Shown here: positions 8,478 through 16,358 of the stretch, piece after piece
Position numbering within the stretch: position 1 is the first letter of the stretch
Layout of the letters: each line of letters opens with the position of its first letter
Assembly (NCBI RefSeq): GCF_000764665.1
Contig: NZ_JRGM01000147.1
Coordinates: forward strand, 62,001 to 126,000
Origin: Aeromonas lacus
Lineage (GTDB): Bacteria; Pseudomonadota; Gammaproteobacteria; Enterobacterales; Aeromonadaceae
DNA length: 64,000 bases
Direction of reading: 5' to 3'
Translations under genes and position numbers: made by a program
Notes under the pieces: model-generated
What the model was told of the DNA's origin: nothing
What the model saw: only the letters and a program-made list of their open reading frames with translations
The model's database searches: none

Positions 8478-9683
8478 TTAGAAGGAGTTGAAGAGAACCT
8501 GGGTCATCTTGTCAGCGGAGCTGATGGTCTTGGCGTTGGCCTGATAGTTGCGCTGGGAGGTCATCAGGCTGACCAGCTCACCGGTCAGGTCAACGTTGGA
8601 GCTCTCGTAGGCCCCGGCAGTCAACTGACCCATGGTGCCTGTTCCCGGCGCCCCCAACACTGGCTGACCAGAGCTGAAGGATTGCTGCCAGGTGGTGTTG
8701 TTGGTCTGCAGCAGACCATTGGGGTTGGCGAAGTTCGCCATAACCACCTGACCCTGCTTCAGGCTCTGACCGTTGGTAAAGGTGGCATAGACCCCCCCAT
8801 CGGCATCAACCCGAACACCGGTCAAATCGCCAGCGGTGTAACCGTTGGACTGGTTGCGAGTGGCGTTGAAATCAGAGGCGTACTGACTGACTCTGCTCAT
8901 ATCCAGTTGCAAGGCAATTGGAGATGCGCCCGCTGGTGCCAGCGCCAAACTGGCAGGAATGGTCGAAGCACCCGCATCCAGCTTGCCATCAGCGGTGAAT
9001 GTCATCTTGGCCCCGCCAGCAGGGGTGATATCAGAGCCATTGAATGTGTAATGCACAGCCCACTCATTGGGTGCTGTTTTGACAAAGTATTGGGTGACAG
9101 TGTGCTCAACCCCGAGCGAGTCATAGACCTTGCTGGATTGGGAGTAGCTGAAGCTGTCCGACTTGGCCGGATCGAAGGGGTTAAGAGCGGGATCGATCAC
9201 GCTGGCATCCGCCTTCAGGTTGGCGACGAACTCCAGCTTGTCGGATGCCTTGGCAGGCAGGCTGCCGGCTTTGACCTGAATGTCACCGATCACGCCGGAT
9301 TGCAGCTCACCGGCATCATTGGTGGTATAGCCCTGCAAACGGGTGCCGTTGGCGGTTGTCAGGTAGTTGTTCGGGTCACGCTGGAACATGCCGGCTCTGG
9401 TGTAGGAGATCTGGCCGTTGCTGTCCTTGAGCACAAAGAAACCACTGCCGGAGATGGCCAGATCCAGACCTCGGCCGGTACGCATCACGTCACCATTGCG
9501 GTCAAAGTTCTGGGATATGTTGTTCATCTCAACCCCACCCGCCTGACCGCCACCATAGATGGCAGCAAACTCGGCACGGCTGGACTTGAAGCCTGCGGTA
9601 CTGGCGTTGGCCACGTTGTTGCTGATAACGCTCAATTCCTGGTTTACGGCGCGCAAGCCGCTCAATCCGATACTGAAAGACAC
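8478..9683 (-). CDS. lfgE: Lateral flagellar hook protein FlgE
   Basis: 401 residues beginning at a GTG with GGAG seven bases upstream (MSFSIGLSGLRAVNQELSVI). The N-terminal SNNVANASTAGFKSSRAEFA motif and C-terminal MTSQRNYQANAKTISSADKM match the hook subunit. The variable middle domain (about 130-320) is rich in Ala, Asp, Ser and Thr. It polymerises into the hook under control of the FlgD cap. Confidence 0.94.
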   Translation of the reverse strand: MSFSIGLSGLRAVNQELSVISNNVANASTAGFKSSRAEFAAIYGGGQAGGVEMNNISQNFDRNGDVMRTGRGLDLAISGSGFFVLKDSNGQISYTRAGMFQRDPNNYLTTANGTRLQGYTTNDAGELQSGVIGDIQVKAGSLPAKASDKLEFVANLKADASVIDPALNPFDPAKSDSFSYSQSSKVYDSLGVEHTVTQYFVKTAPNEWAVHYTFNGSDITPAGGAKMTFTADGKLDAGASTIPASLALAPAGASPIALQLDMSRVSQYASDFNATRNQSNGYTAGDLTGVRVDADGGVYATFTNGQSLKQGQVVMANFANPNGLLQTNNTTWQQSFSSGQPVLGAPGTGTMGQLTAGAYESSNVDLTGELVSLMTSQRNYQANAKTISSADKMTQVLFNSF

Positions 9684-9701
9684 AATTTCGCTCCTGTTTG
9701 A

Positions 9702-10409
9702 TTACGCCGATTTGCCGAACTGAATGGCACTGAAGAGGGGGACTTCACCCACGCCAGCGACCTGCAACATGATCTCGCCTGTGCCGGGCAGGGTGACGCG
9801 TTCCACCTTGCTGGCGACATAGTTTTTGGAAGTGGTGGCAACCCCGTTGAGGGACGCCTTGACCTCGAAGCTGTACTCCCCGGCCGGCAGCTCCGGCAGT
9901 TCATAATCCAGCCCGCCAGCCTTGCTTTCACCCCAGCTCTTGGTTGCCACCAGGGTGCCATGTTCGTCATACACCTTGAGTTCGACCTGATCGGCGGCGC
10001 CCGCCAGCTCGACCTGACCGCGAATGGCTTTGTCATCGCTCTTGGTCAGGGTCTTGCTCGGTACCATCACCTCTTTATCGATCAGATCGGTACTCTGCAG
10101 AACCTGCTGGGTATCCATCATGTTGATGGACTTCTGCTGCAGCAGCTTCAGGCTCTCGACCCCCTCCACCATGCTGAACTGGGCCAGCTGGGTGACATAT
10201 TGGGCACCATCCAGCGGGTTGGTGGGATCCTGGTTCTGGATCTGGGCCACCATCATCTGCAGAAATTCGTTGCGCAGTTGCATGCCGCTCTGGGCACTCT
10301 GGCCAGTGGCAGATCCCGCCGCCGCATTGTTGGGGGCGATATCCGGGGTGGCAGAGCGCTGGCTGGCGCCACGGGCGGTATCAAGCGTGCTTACCTGAGG
10401 CAGACTCAC
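9702..10409 (-). CDS. lfgD: Lateral flagellar hook-capping protein FlgD
   Basis: 235 residues from a GTG. The conserved N-terminal block LRNEFLQMMVAQIQNQDPTN, then LDGAQYVTQLAQFSMVEGV, identifies FlgD. A central Ig-like/TUDOR region follows (GAADQVELKVYDEHGTLVA; YELPELPAGEYSFEVKA). It forms the transient scaffold cap for hook polymerisation. It lies 18 bp upstream of lfgE and 3 bp after lfgC. Confidence 0.93.
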   Translation of the reverse strand: MSLPQVSTLDTARGASQRSATPDIAPNNAAAGSATGQSAQSGMQLRNEFLQMMVAQIQNQDPTNPLDGAQYVTQLAQFSMVEGVESLKLLQQKSINMMDTQQVLQSTDLIDKEVMVPSKTLTKSDDKAIRGQVELAGAADQVELKVYDEHGTLVATKSWGESKAGGLDYELPELPAGEYSFEVKASLNGVATTSKNYVASKVERVTLPGTGEIMLQVAGVGEVPLFSAIQFGKSA

Positions 10410-10412
10410 GGC

Positions 10413-10838
10413 TTAGACCCCCTGACCAAGACGCAGCAGACCCTGCTGCATGCTGTTGATGCGATTGATCACCTCGACCGAGGTCTCAAAACCGCGGGAG
10501 GCGCTCATCATGTCGGCCATCTCCTCCACCGCATTGACGTTGGAGTAGTAAACAAAACCGTCTTTATCGGCGATCGGGTTGGTCGGTTCGAGACGCTTCT
10601 CGACCTGACGATCGGACTGCACTATGCCGGCGATCTGAACCTGTGCAGACCCCAGCGCCTCTGCATCCTGCACACGCTGATAGAGAGTGGAGAAAACCGG
10701 CTTGATAGCGCGAAAAGCGGCATCTTCACTGCCTGCGGCACTGTCCACGTTCGCCAGATTGGAGGCGACGGTATCAAGTCGCACGGTTTGTGCCCGCATG
10801 GCACTGCCGGCGATGTCATAGATTCGGTTGAACGACAT
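10413..10838 (-). CDS. lfgC: Lateral flagellar proximal rod protein FlgC
   Basis: 141 residues, the usual length. N-terminus MSFNRIYDIAGSAMRAQTVR, rod motif TVASNLANVDSAAGSEDAAF and C-terminal VNAVEEMADMMSASRGFETS are all characteristic. It is a proximal rod subunit acting with FlgB and FlgF. Gaps to lfgB and lfgD are 2-3 bp. Confidence 0.94.
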   Translation of the reverse strand: MSFNRIYDIAGSAMRAQTVRLDTVASNLANVDSAAGSEDAAFRAIKPVFSTLYQRVQDAEALGSAQVQIAGIVQSDRQVEKRLEPTNPIADKDGFVYYSNVNAVEEMADMMSASRGFETSVEVINRINSMQQGLLRLGQGV

Positions 10839-10840
10839 GA

Positions 10841-11230
10841 TTAACGCCCCTCGATCGCTTTGGCGATCCCGGTGATTTTCATATTCAGGAAGGTCAGGCT
10901 GGTCTGGAAATCCGTGGCATTGTTGGCAAACTTGCTCTGCTCGACGCTGAGCTCAGCGGTATTGCCATCCATGGATGCCTGATACGGGATGCGATAGAGC
11001 GGATGCTGCATATCGTCAGCCATGGTGCCCTGACTGATGGCAGCGCTCTCCTCGCCTGCCGCAACTTGCTGTGCGACACGGCCAAGAATCGTCTTATAAT
11101 CGACGTCCCGGGCCAGATAGCCGGGGGTATCCACATTGGCCAGATTCCCGGCCAGAATACGCGCCCGATCGGCCCGGATATCAAGGGCATAAGGGTGTAC
11201 GCCAAGAGCGCTGTCAAATGAGATACTCAT
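10841..11230 (-). CDS. lfgB: Lateral flagellar proximal rod protein FlgB
   Basis: 129 residues. The motif LAGNLANVDTPGYLARDVDY and the C-terminal block EQSKFANNATDFQTSLTFLN are the FlgB signatures. It is the first gene of the lfgB-L rod/hook operon. A sigma-54-like -24/-12 element lies about 40 bp upstream (11272-11287), consistent with LafK-dependent expression. Confidence 0.94.
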   Translation of the reverse strand: MSISFDSALGVHPYALDIRADRARILAGNLANVDTPGYLARDVDYKTILGRVAQQVAAGEESAAISQGTMADDMQHPLYRIPYQASMDGNTAELSVEQSKFANNATDFQTSLTFLNMKITGIAKAIEGR

Positions 11231-11271
11231 GCTTCATCCTTTTATGAATCAGTCAGACCGGTGAACTCGTT

Positions 11272-11287
11272 ATCAAGACTCATGCCA
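11272..11287 (-). promoter_or_regulatory. Candidate sigma-54 promoter of the lfgB operon
   Basis: The minus strand reads TGGCAT-GAGTC-TTGAT. Spacing between the GG and the -12 element is the required ten bases; the -12 reads GA where GC is the consensus. The predicted start near 11260 gives a roughly 30-nt leader to lfgB. A sigma-54 activator (LafK) is encoded in the same locus. The single -12 mismatch and lack of an identified LafK site keep this tentative. Confidence 0.4.
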
Positions 11288-11290
11288 ATC

Positions 11291-12082
11291 ATGAAGATCC
11301 CTTATTGGCGCTGGATGCAGCGCTGCCCCTGGCTGATCACCTTGATAAAAGGGGAAGTACCGTTTCCCGTATGGAAGCGATCAGGCCTCTTCTGGCTGCT
11401 GATGCTGGCAAGCCCGCTACACGCTGAACCCGGCGAGCAGTCGCAACAGATCGCAGCTCGCCTCAGGGAAGATGCAAGCCAGACCCTGCATGCCTACCTG
11501 CAACAACAGGGCTGGACAATCCCGGAGGTGGACTATCAGGTGTGGATCTCTCCGGCGGTGGAACACCTTCCTCCCTGCCAGCAAGAGATCCGCTTGCAGG
11601 CCGGGGGGCAATATCGCCAGCCGTGGGGTCGTCGCCCCTACCTGGTCGAGTGTGCCAACCCCTCCTGGCAACTGAGAGCCCGGGTCGAGGTCACGCTCAT
11701 GCTACCTGTCTGGATGACGGCCCGGGAGATCCGGAAAGGCCAGACCATTCAGGCAGCAGACCTCGTCGAGGAGTCGCTGGATGTCAGCAGACTGCAGCGA
11801 GGTTTCATTCCCGTCTCCGAGTCACTGGCAGGCAGCAAGGCCAATCGCAATCTCAGGATGGGGCAGTTGATTGGCGAACTGGACCTGCAGAAGGCCTGGG
11901 CGGTGAAGGAGGGTGAAGGGGTGTTGATCCGAGCCGGTCAGGGCGGATTCTCGGCCACAACCCGCGGCACGGCGTTGGCAAGCGGCGCCATCGGCGATGG
12001 CATCAAGGTACGCAACAGCAGCTCAGGCAAAGAGATCCAGGCCTGGGTCATCGCAAAAGGGGAAGTCGAAACCCGTTTTTGA
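11291..12082 (+). CDS. lfgA: FlgA, P-ring assembly chaperone (lateral system)
   Basis: About 263 residues from the ATG at 11291. The frame is open back to a GTG at 11261, but that start would run through the candidate lfgB promoter, and no start has a strong Shine-Dalgarno site. A hydrophobic export segment (SGLFWLLMLASPLHA) is followed by the mature protein. The C-terminal SAF-type domain is visible (MLPVWMTAREIRKGQTIQAA, then GQLIGELDLQKAWAVKEGE, then DGIKVRNSSSGKEIQAWV). It is a periplasmic chaperone for FlgI polymerisation. It is divergent from lfgB. Confidence 0.87.
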   Translation: MKIPYWRWMQRCPWLITLIKGEVPFPVWKRSGLFWLLMLASPLHAEPGEQSQQIAARLREDASQTLHAYLQQQGWTIPEVDYQVWISPAVEHLPPCQQEIRLQAGGQYRQPWGRRPYLVECANPSWQLRARVEVTLMLPVWMTAREIRKGQTIQAADLVEESLDVSRLQRGFIPVSESLAGSKANRNLRMGQLIGELDLQKAWAVKEGEGVLIRAGQGGFSATTRGTALASGAIGDGIKVRNSSSGKEIQAWVIAKGEVETRF

Positions 12083-12103
12083 ACCCATATAAGGGTTTTT
12101 ATT
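12079..12103 (+). terminator. Weak intrinsic terminator-like hairpin after lfgA
   Basis: AACCC-atataa-GGGTT followed by TTTATT, immediately after the lfgA stop. The stem is only five base pairs, so it may attenuate rather than stop transcription into lfgM. Confidence 0.35.
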
Positions 12104-12159
12104 CAAGTTAGGCCGACCTTGGGTCGCTTTGCAGAGATAGACCACCAGGAATTGACGTT

Positions 12160-12435
12160 ATGAAAATCACACGCACCGACCCGCTCTACGTTCAGACCCA
12201 GTTGCAACGCAAGCAGGATGGCGCGCCAGCCCAAGTCGAGGCGCGCGCTACCAAGGCTGACGCCCAAATAAGCAGCACGGCACAGGTTGTCAATCAGGCG
12301 AGAGCCCAGCTTGCCACCACATCCGACGTGGATATGGAAAAAGTGAACCGGATCCGTCAGGCCATCAGCGAAGGAAAACTGGAGCTCGATATGGATGCAC
12401 TGGGTCAGGCCATTCTGGACATGCATCGCCGATGA
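12160..12435 (+). CDS. lfgM: FlgM, anti-sigma-28 factor (lateral system)
   Basis: 91 residues. The C-terminal half (VDMEKVNRIRQAISEGKLEL, then DALGQAILDMHRR) is the sigma-28-binding part of FlgM; the N-terminal half is polar and low in structure, as in secreted anti-sigma factors. It would hold the lateral flagellar sigma factor (LafS, outside this window) until hook completion lets it be exported. AGGA lies upstream of the ATG. It overlaps lfgN by 4 bp. Confidence 0.88.
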   Translation: MKITRTDPLYVQTQLQRKQDGAPAQVEARATKADAQISSTAQVVNQARAQLATTSDVDMEKVNRIRQAISEGKLELDMDALGQAILDMHRR

Positions 12436-12875
12436 GCATAGAGCCGAAGCAGCGGATCAAGGAGCTGATCCTGGGCATCCAGCAAGATTGCAGCCGCTAC
12501 GCCGAGCTGCAGAGCCTGTTGCTGCGCCAACACGGCTTGCTGGCAGCGCACGATGTCGATGGGCTGGCGACCCACAACCAGCAACAGACAAGATTGATGG
12601 CCGATGTGCAAAAACAGGCGCAGCAACGTTGCCACCACCTGCTCGCACTGGGACTGAAACCGGATGAAAAGGGGATGGCGACCCTGATTGCCAAACTGCC
12701 GGCCACCATGAAACCCAAAGTTGCCAGCCAGTGGCAGCAGCTCGAACTGCTGTTGCAGCAGTGTCTGCGCCAGAACGATCTCAACGGCCGTCTGCTGGCT
12801 GGGCAGATAGAGACCATCAACACGCTGCTGGGCCAGGAGCATGCTTACGGCCAGCTGGAGCGTTTTCCCGACTAG
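12432..12875 (+). CDS. lfgN: FlgN, export chaperone for FlgK/FlgL (lateral system)
   Basis: 147 residues, predicted largely helical, rich in Gln and Leu. It matches FlgN in length, composition and position directly after flgM. It would escort the hook-associated proteins to the export apparatus. Its stop overlaps the end of the convergent lfiJ by 4 bp, so there is no room for a terminator between the two units. Confidence 0.82.
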   Translation: MSIEPKQRIKELILGIQQDCSRYAELQSLLLRQHGLLAAHDVDGLATHNQQQTRLMADVQKQAQQRCHHLLALGLKPDEKGMATLIAKLPATMKPKVASQWQQLELLLQQCLRQNDLNGRLLAGQIETINTLLGQEHAYGQLERFPD

Positions 12876-13291
12876 CTCCCCTCTTTGAGCTGACGGTGGC
12901 GCAAGCTGGAAAGCTCGTCGAGTTGGCGCTGATCCCGCAGCTCCCGCTGCTGGTTGATGGCTCGCTCACGTTTGTCCAGCAGGTGCTCCAGCCCCTTGAC
13001 CCGACCAAACTGCCTGACCACCTCCCCTTCATGGCGCTCCAGATCCAGCCTGGCCAGTGCCGATTGCTGAACCTGATGGGCCAGCAGATGACGCAGCTGG
13101 CGATCCATCTGCTGCTTGTTCTGCCACAGCAGGGGATGAAAAGTGGCCGAACCGGGACTCAACGAGCCGATCACCTCCTGCAACCGCAAGGCTCTCTGCT
13201 CTTCCCTTATCGCCTCTTCCCGCAAGCGCTGACGCTCCTTGCCGAGCACCTCCAGCGCCTCCTGCTGCAAGCCGAGATAGGATTTCAACAT
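12872..13291 (-). CDS. lfiJ: FliJ, flagellar export chaperone-escort/ATPase stalk (lateral system)
   Basis: 139 residues, almost entirely charged coiled coil (LEVLGKERQRLREEAIREEQ; ERHEGEVVRQFGRVKGLEHL), the expected fold for FliJ, which sits in the centre of the FliI hexamer. It is the last gene of the lafK-lfiEFGHIJ run, 12 bp after lfiI. Its end overlaps lfgN on the other strand. Confidence 0.85.
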   Translation of the reverse strand: MLKSYLGLQQEALEVLGKERQRLREEAIREEQRALRLQEVIGSLSPGSATFHPLLWQNKQQMDRQLRHLLAHQVQQSALARLDLERHEGEVVRQFGRVKGLEHLLDKRERAINQQRELRDQRQLDELSSLRHRQLKEGS

Positions 13292-13303
13292 GGCGACCTC
13301 TGA

Positions 13304-14632
13304 TTACCTGCCCAGAACCTGCTTGAGCCCTGCCACTACCTGAGCCAGCGGGGTCTCTTCATGGATCCCCTGCTGCAGGAAGGCGGCAATGGCCGGGTAA
13401 CGTTGTACCGCTTCGTCCATCTGGGGATCAGCCCCCGGTTGATAGCCACCGAGCGGCAGCAATTCGCGCACCTGTTGGTAGCGCCCCCACAACTGGCGCA
13501 ACGTTACCGCCAGCTGCTGCCAGTCGGTCGGCACCACTTGCGGCATCACCCGGCTCACCGAAGCACCGATGTCGATGGCCGGGTAGTGCCCCTCTTCCGC
13601 CAGACGACGGGTCAGCACTATATGACCATCCAGAATGGCACGGGCCGAGTCGACCACCGGGTCTTGCTGGTCATCCCCTTCCGCCAGCACGGTGTAAAAG
13701 GCACTCAGGCTGCCATCAGGGTGGGTACCATTGCCGGCCCGCTCTACCAGCTGGGTCAACATGCTGAACACCGATGGCGGGTAGCCGCGCGTTGCCGGTG
13801 GCTCGCCGATAGCCAGTGCGATTTCGCGCTGGGCCTGGGCGTAGCGGGTGAGGGAATCCATCAACAGCAGTACATCCTGCCCGCGCTCACGAAAATATTC
13901 GGCAAGACGATGGCAGAGCTGGGCGGCACGCAACCGCATCAGAGGGGATTGATCCGCAGGCGCAGCCACCACCACCGAGCGGGCCAGACCTTCCGCACCG
14001 AGACTGAGTTCGATGAACTCGCGAACCTCGCGACCCCGTTCACCAATCAGCCCCACGATGACGATCTGTGCCGTGGTGTTGCGGGTCATCATGCCGAGCA
14101 GCATGCTCTTGCCCACGCCTGAACCGGCGAACAGGCCCAGTCGCTGCCCCTTGCCAACCGTCAGCAAACCATTGATGGCGCGGATACCCACATCAAGAGG
14201 TTCACGGATCGGCGTGCGCAGCAGCGGATTGGGCGGAGAAGAAAAGAGCGCAACGCGCTCCCCCTCGTCACGAAGAGGACGGCCATCCAGCGGCTGCAAC
14301 AGACCATCGACAACCCGGCCCAGCAGATGCTCGCCGACCCTGATTGTCTCTTCGCCATCGATTGGCAGCACCCGGGCTCCGGCGTAAAGCCCTCCCATCG
14401 GCTGCAGCGGCATCAGATAGGAGATCTCCCGGTTGAAACCCACCACCTCCGCCAACAGAGATTCGCCGGATGCCGTATCGACCCGGCAGCGCTGCCCCAT
14501 CACCAGCTGGCAGCCGATTACCTCAAGGGTCAGCCCCGTTACGCGAACCAGACGGCCATAGCGGCGAAAACCGGGCACCTCGTCAAAACAGTCGAGCGCC
14601 GAGGTGAGCGCCTGTTGCAGGGCTTCATGCAT
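13304..14632 (-). CDS. lfiI: FliI, flagellum-specific export ATPase (lateral system)
   Basis: 442 residues with a Walker A motif GSGVGKS at 170-176, a Walker B DVLLLMDS near 253-260, and the downstream LTRYAQAQREIALAIGEPPA segment typical of FliI/F1-beta family members. It hydrolyses ATP at the cytoplasmic base of the lateral export gate, regulated by FliH. Its start overlaps the lfiH end by 8 bp. Confidence 0.95.
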   Translation of the reverse strand: MHEALQQALTSALDCFDEVPGFRRYGRLVRVTGLTLEVIGCQLVMGQRCRVDTASGESLLAEVVGFNREISYLMPLQPMGGLYAGARVLPIDGEETIRVGEHLLGRVVDGLLQPLDGRPLRDEGERVALFSSPPNPLLRTPIREPLDVGIRAINGLLTVGKGQRLGLFAGSGVGKSMLLGMMTRNTTAQIVIVGLIGERGREVREFIELSLGAEGLARSVVVAAPADQSPLMRLRAAQLCHRLAEYFRERGQDVLLLMDSLTRYAQAQREIALAIGEPPATRGYPPSVFSMLTQLVERAGNGTHPDGSLSAFYTVLAEGDDQQDPVVDSARAILDGHIVLTRRLAEEGHYPAIDIGASVSRVMPQVVPTDWQQLAVTLRQLWGRYQQVRELLPLGGYQPGADPQMDEAVQRYPAIAAFLQQGIHEETPLAQVVAGLKQVLGR

Positions 14633-15320
14633 GCTGCGGCAATTCCAGCGTGCTATTCAGCTGCTCGATGCAGGAGGCAAGGCGCTCGCCGGTATTGACC
14701 TCGATCACCGCAGCCCGTGTTTCGATGCGGGCATCGCCAATGGCCAGATTGGGGTCTACCTGCAGCGGCCACCCTTCGCAACGGGTGACCCCCTGTTCGG
14801 CCAGACGCTGGCGATCCCCCTCATTGAGATAGATGACCAGCTCTTCCGAAGCGGCTGGCAGAGTCGCCAGCGCCTGCTCCACCTGATTGAGCACCTGCTG
14901 GGGATTGAGGGTAAATTCGGCCTGGATAACCCGCTTGGCCACCTGGGCCACCAGCTGGGCAATCAGCGCTTTCTGCTCCTGCATCTTTACCCGGGTCAGG
15001 GATTCCCACTGCTCCTGCAGCTTGGCAAAGGGGACCATGGCCTGATCGAAAGAGGCACGCCCCTCCGCCAAACCCTGAGCAAAGCCGCGGGTTTGTCCCT
15101 GCTGCAGCCCCTTGGCTTCCCCTTCCACCAGACCGCTGGTCAGTCCCTGCTGATATCCGGATTGATACCCTTCGTCGTGACCTTGCTCCAGCCCCTGCTG
15201 ATAACCAAACTCGAACTGCTCCTGCTGACTCAGAGCCTCTTCCCCGCTCTGTCCCAAGGCAGGGAAGCGGTAGAGCCGGGTCGGGCCGGGCATCAACTTG
15301 CGCACATAGTGACTCATCAA
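14625..15320 (-). CDS. lfiH: FliH, negative regulator of FliI (lateral system)
   Basis: 231 residues. Residues about 35-85 form a run of GxxxG repeats (GYQQGLEQGHDEGYQSGYQQ and more), the hallmark of FliH. The C-terminal half corresponds to the FliI-binding/V-ATPase E-like domain. It tethers FliI to the C ring through FliN. It lies between lfiG and lfiI. Confidence 0.9.
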   Translation of the reverse strand: MMSHYVRKLMPGPTRLYRFPALGQSGEEALSQQEQFEFGYQQGLEQGHDEGYQSGYQQGLTSGLVEGEAKGLQQGQTRGFAQGLAEGRASFDQAMVPFAKLQEQWESLTRVKMQEQKALIAQLVAQVAKRVIQAEFTLNPQQVLNQVEQALATLPAASEELVIYLNEGDRQRLAEQGVTRCEGWPLQVDPNLAIGDARIETRAAVIEVNTGERLASCIEQLNSTLELPQHA

Positions 15321-15329
15321 TGCCCCCTG

Positions 15330-16358
15330 TTAGCTGACAGTCGGTTCTTCGAACAGCTGGAACTCGATCTCGCCCTGCTCCACCAATTCGCGGACCAGCT
15401 GCATGATCTCCTCTCGGGCCTGCTCGACCTTGCGCAGGGAGACGCTGCCCTGATGCTGGATCTGATCTTCCAGTGCCTGAGCCATCCGCTTCGGCATGGC
15501 ACCGAGCACCACCTTGCGGAAACTGGTCTCGGTATTCTTGAGGGCCAGAGCCAGCAGCTCGCTCGGGATCTCCTGCACCAGACGCTGCAGGGTTTCGTCG
15601 CTCTGGCGACGCAACGTCATAAAGTCGAACATGTTCTTCTCGATTTCCAGCGCCATGTCACCATCGTGTTCACGCAGCAGCGAGAGCATCTGCTCCTTGT
15701 CGCCCTGATAGCGGTTGAGGATATCGGCAACCTGCCGCACGCCATTCACCTTGGCTCCGGACTGGTCAGCAACATAGGCAAGACAACGATCCAGCGTCAG
15801 CCTGAGTTCACCCAGAACATGCTCGCTGACACTGCTGAGACTGGCGACCCGCACCAGCAGATCGTCGTGCACCGAACCGGGTAGCTCATCCAGTACCGCG
15901 GAAGCGGTCTGAGGTGGCAGGAACGCCAGCAGCACCGCCTGCATCTGCGGGTGTTCATTGCGGAAGAAGCGGGCCAGCACATCGGCAGGCACCCACTGCA
16001 ACCGCTGGATATCCTGACTCATCACATCACCGTAGAGGCTGTCGAGCAGGCTGCGGGAGAGACGCTGACCAAGGGCCAGGTCGAGAGTCTGTTCCAGATA
16101 TTCGCGGGAGGCGCTGCCGATCCCGCTCTGTTCACGATACTGGTTGAAGAACTGCTGCAAGGTCCATCGGGCTTCCATCGAACTGACGCCGGAGAGACCC
16201 GCCATCTTGGAGATAAGGCGCTGCACTTCATCGCGGGAGAGCTTTTGCATCACCTTGGCAGCAGCCTCGGTCCCCATGCTCAACAGCAGGATGGCCGCTT
16301 TTTCAAGGTTATCGATATCGATGTCGACGGCTTTCTGGTTCAGGTTAACGTTGTTCAT
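15330..16358 (-). CDS. lfiG: FliG, motor switch protein (lateral system)
   Basis: 342 residues from the ATG at 16358; a GTG two codons upstream is possible. Family blocks include KAAILLLSMGTEAAAKVMQK, FRNEHPQMQAVLLAFLPPQT and the torque helix region LREHDGDMALEIEKNMFDFM. It joins the MS ring to FliM/FliN and contacts the stator. It overlaps the lfiF end by 14 bp. Confidence 0.94.
   Translation of the reverse strand: MNNVNLNQKAVDIDIDNLEKAAILLLSMGTEAAAKVMQKLSRDEVQRLISKMAGLSGVSSMEARWTLQQFFNQYREQSGIGSASREYLEQTLDLALGQRLSRSLLDSLYGDVMSQDIQRLQWVPADVLARFFRNEHPQMQAVLLAFLPPQTASAVLDELPGSVHDDLLVRVASLSSVSEHVLGELRLTLDRCLAYVADQSGAKVNGVRQVADILNRYQGDKEQMLSLLREHDGDMALEIEKNMFDFMTLRRQSDETLQRLVQEIPSELLALALKNTETSFRKVVLGAMPKRMAQALEDQIQHQGSVSLRKVEQAREEIMQLVRELVEQGEIEFQLFEEPTVS

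Noticed and set aside
11296-11312. TGGCGC...ATGCA as a plus-strand sigma-54 site
   Set aside because: The spacing between GG and GC is eight bases instead of ten, and it lies inside lfgA.
12083-12159. Sigma-28 promoter before lfgM (a GCCGACCT box at 12111-12118)
   Set aside because: A -10-like box is present, but no TAAA-type -35 occurs at 10-12 bases upstream.
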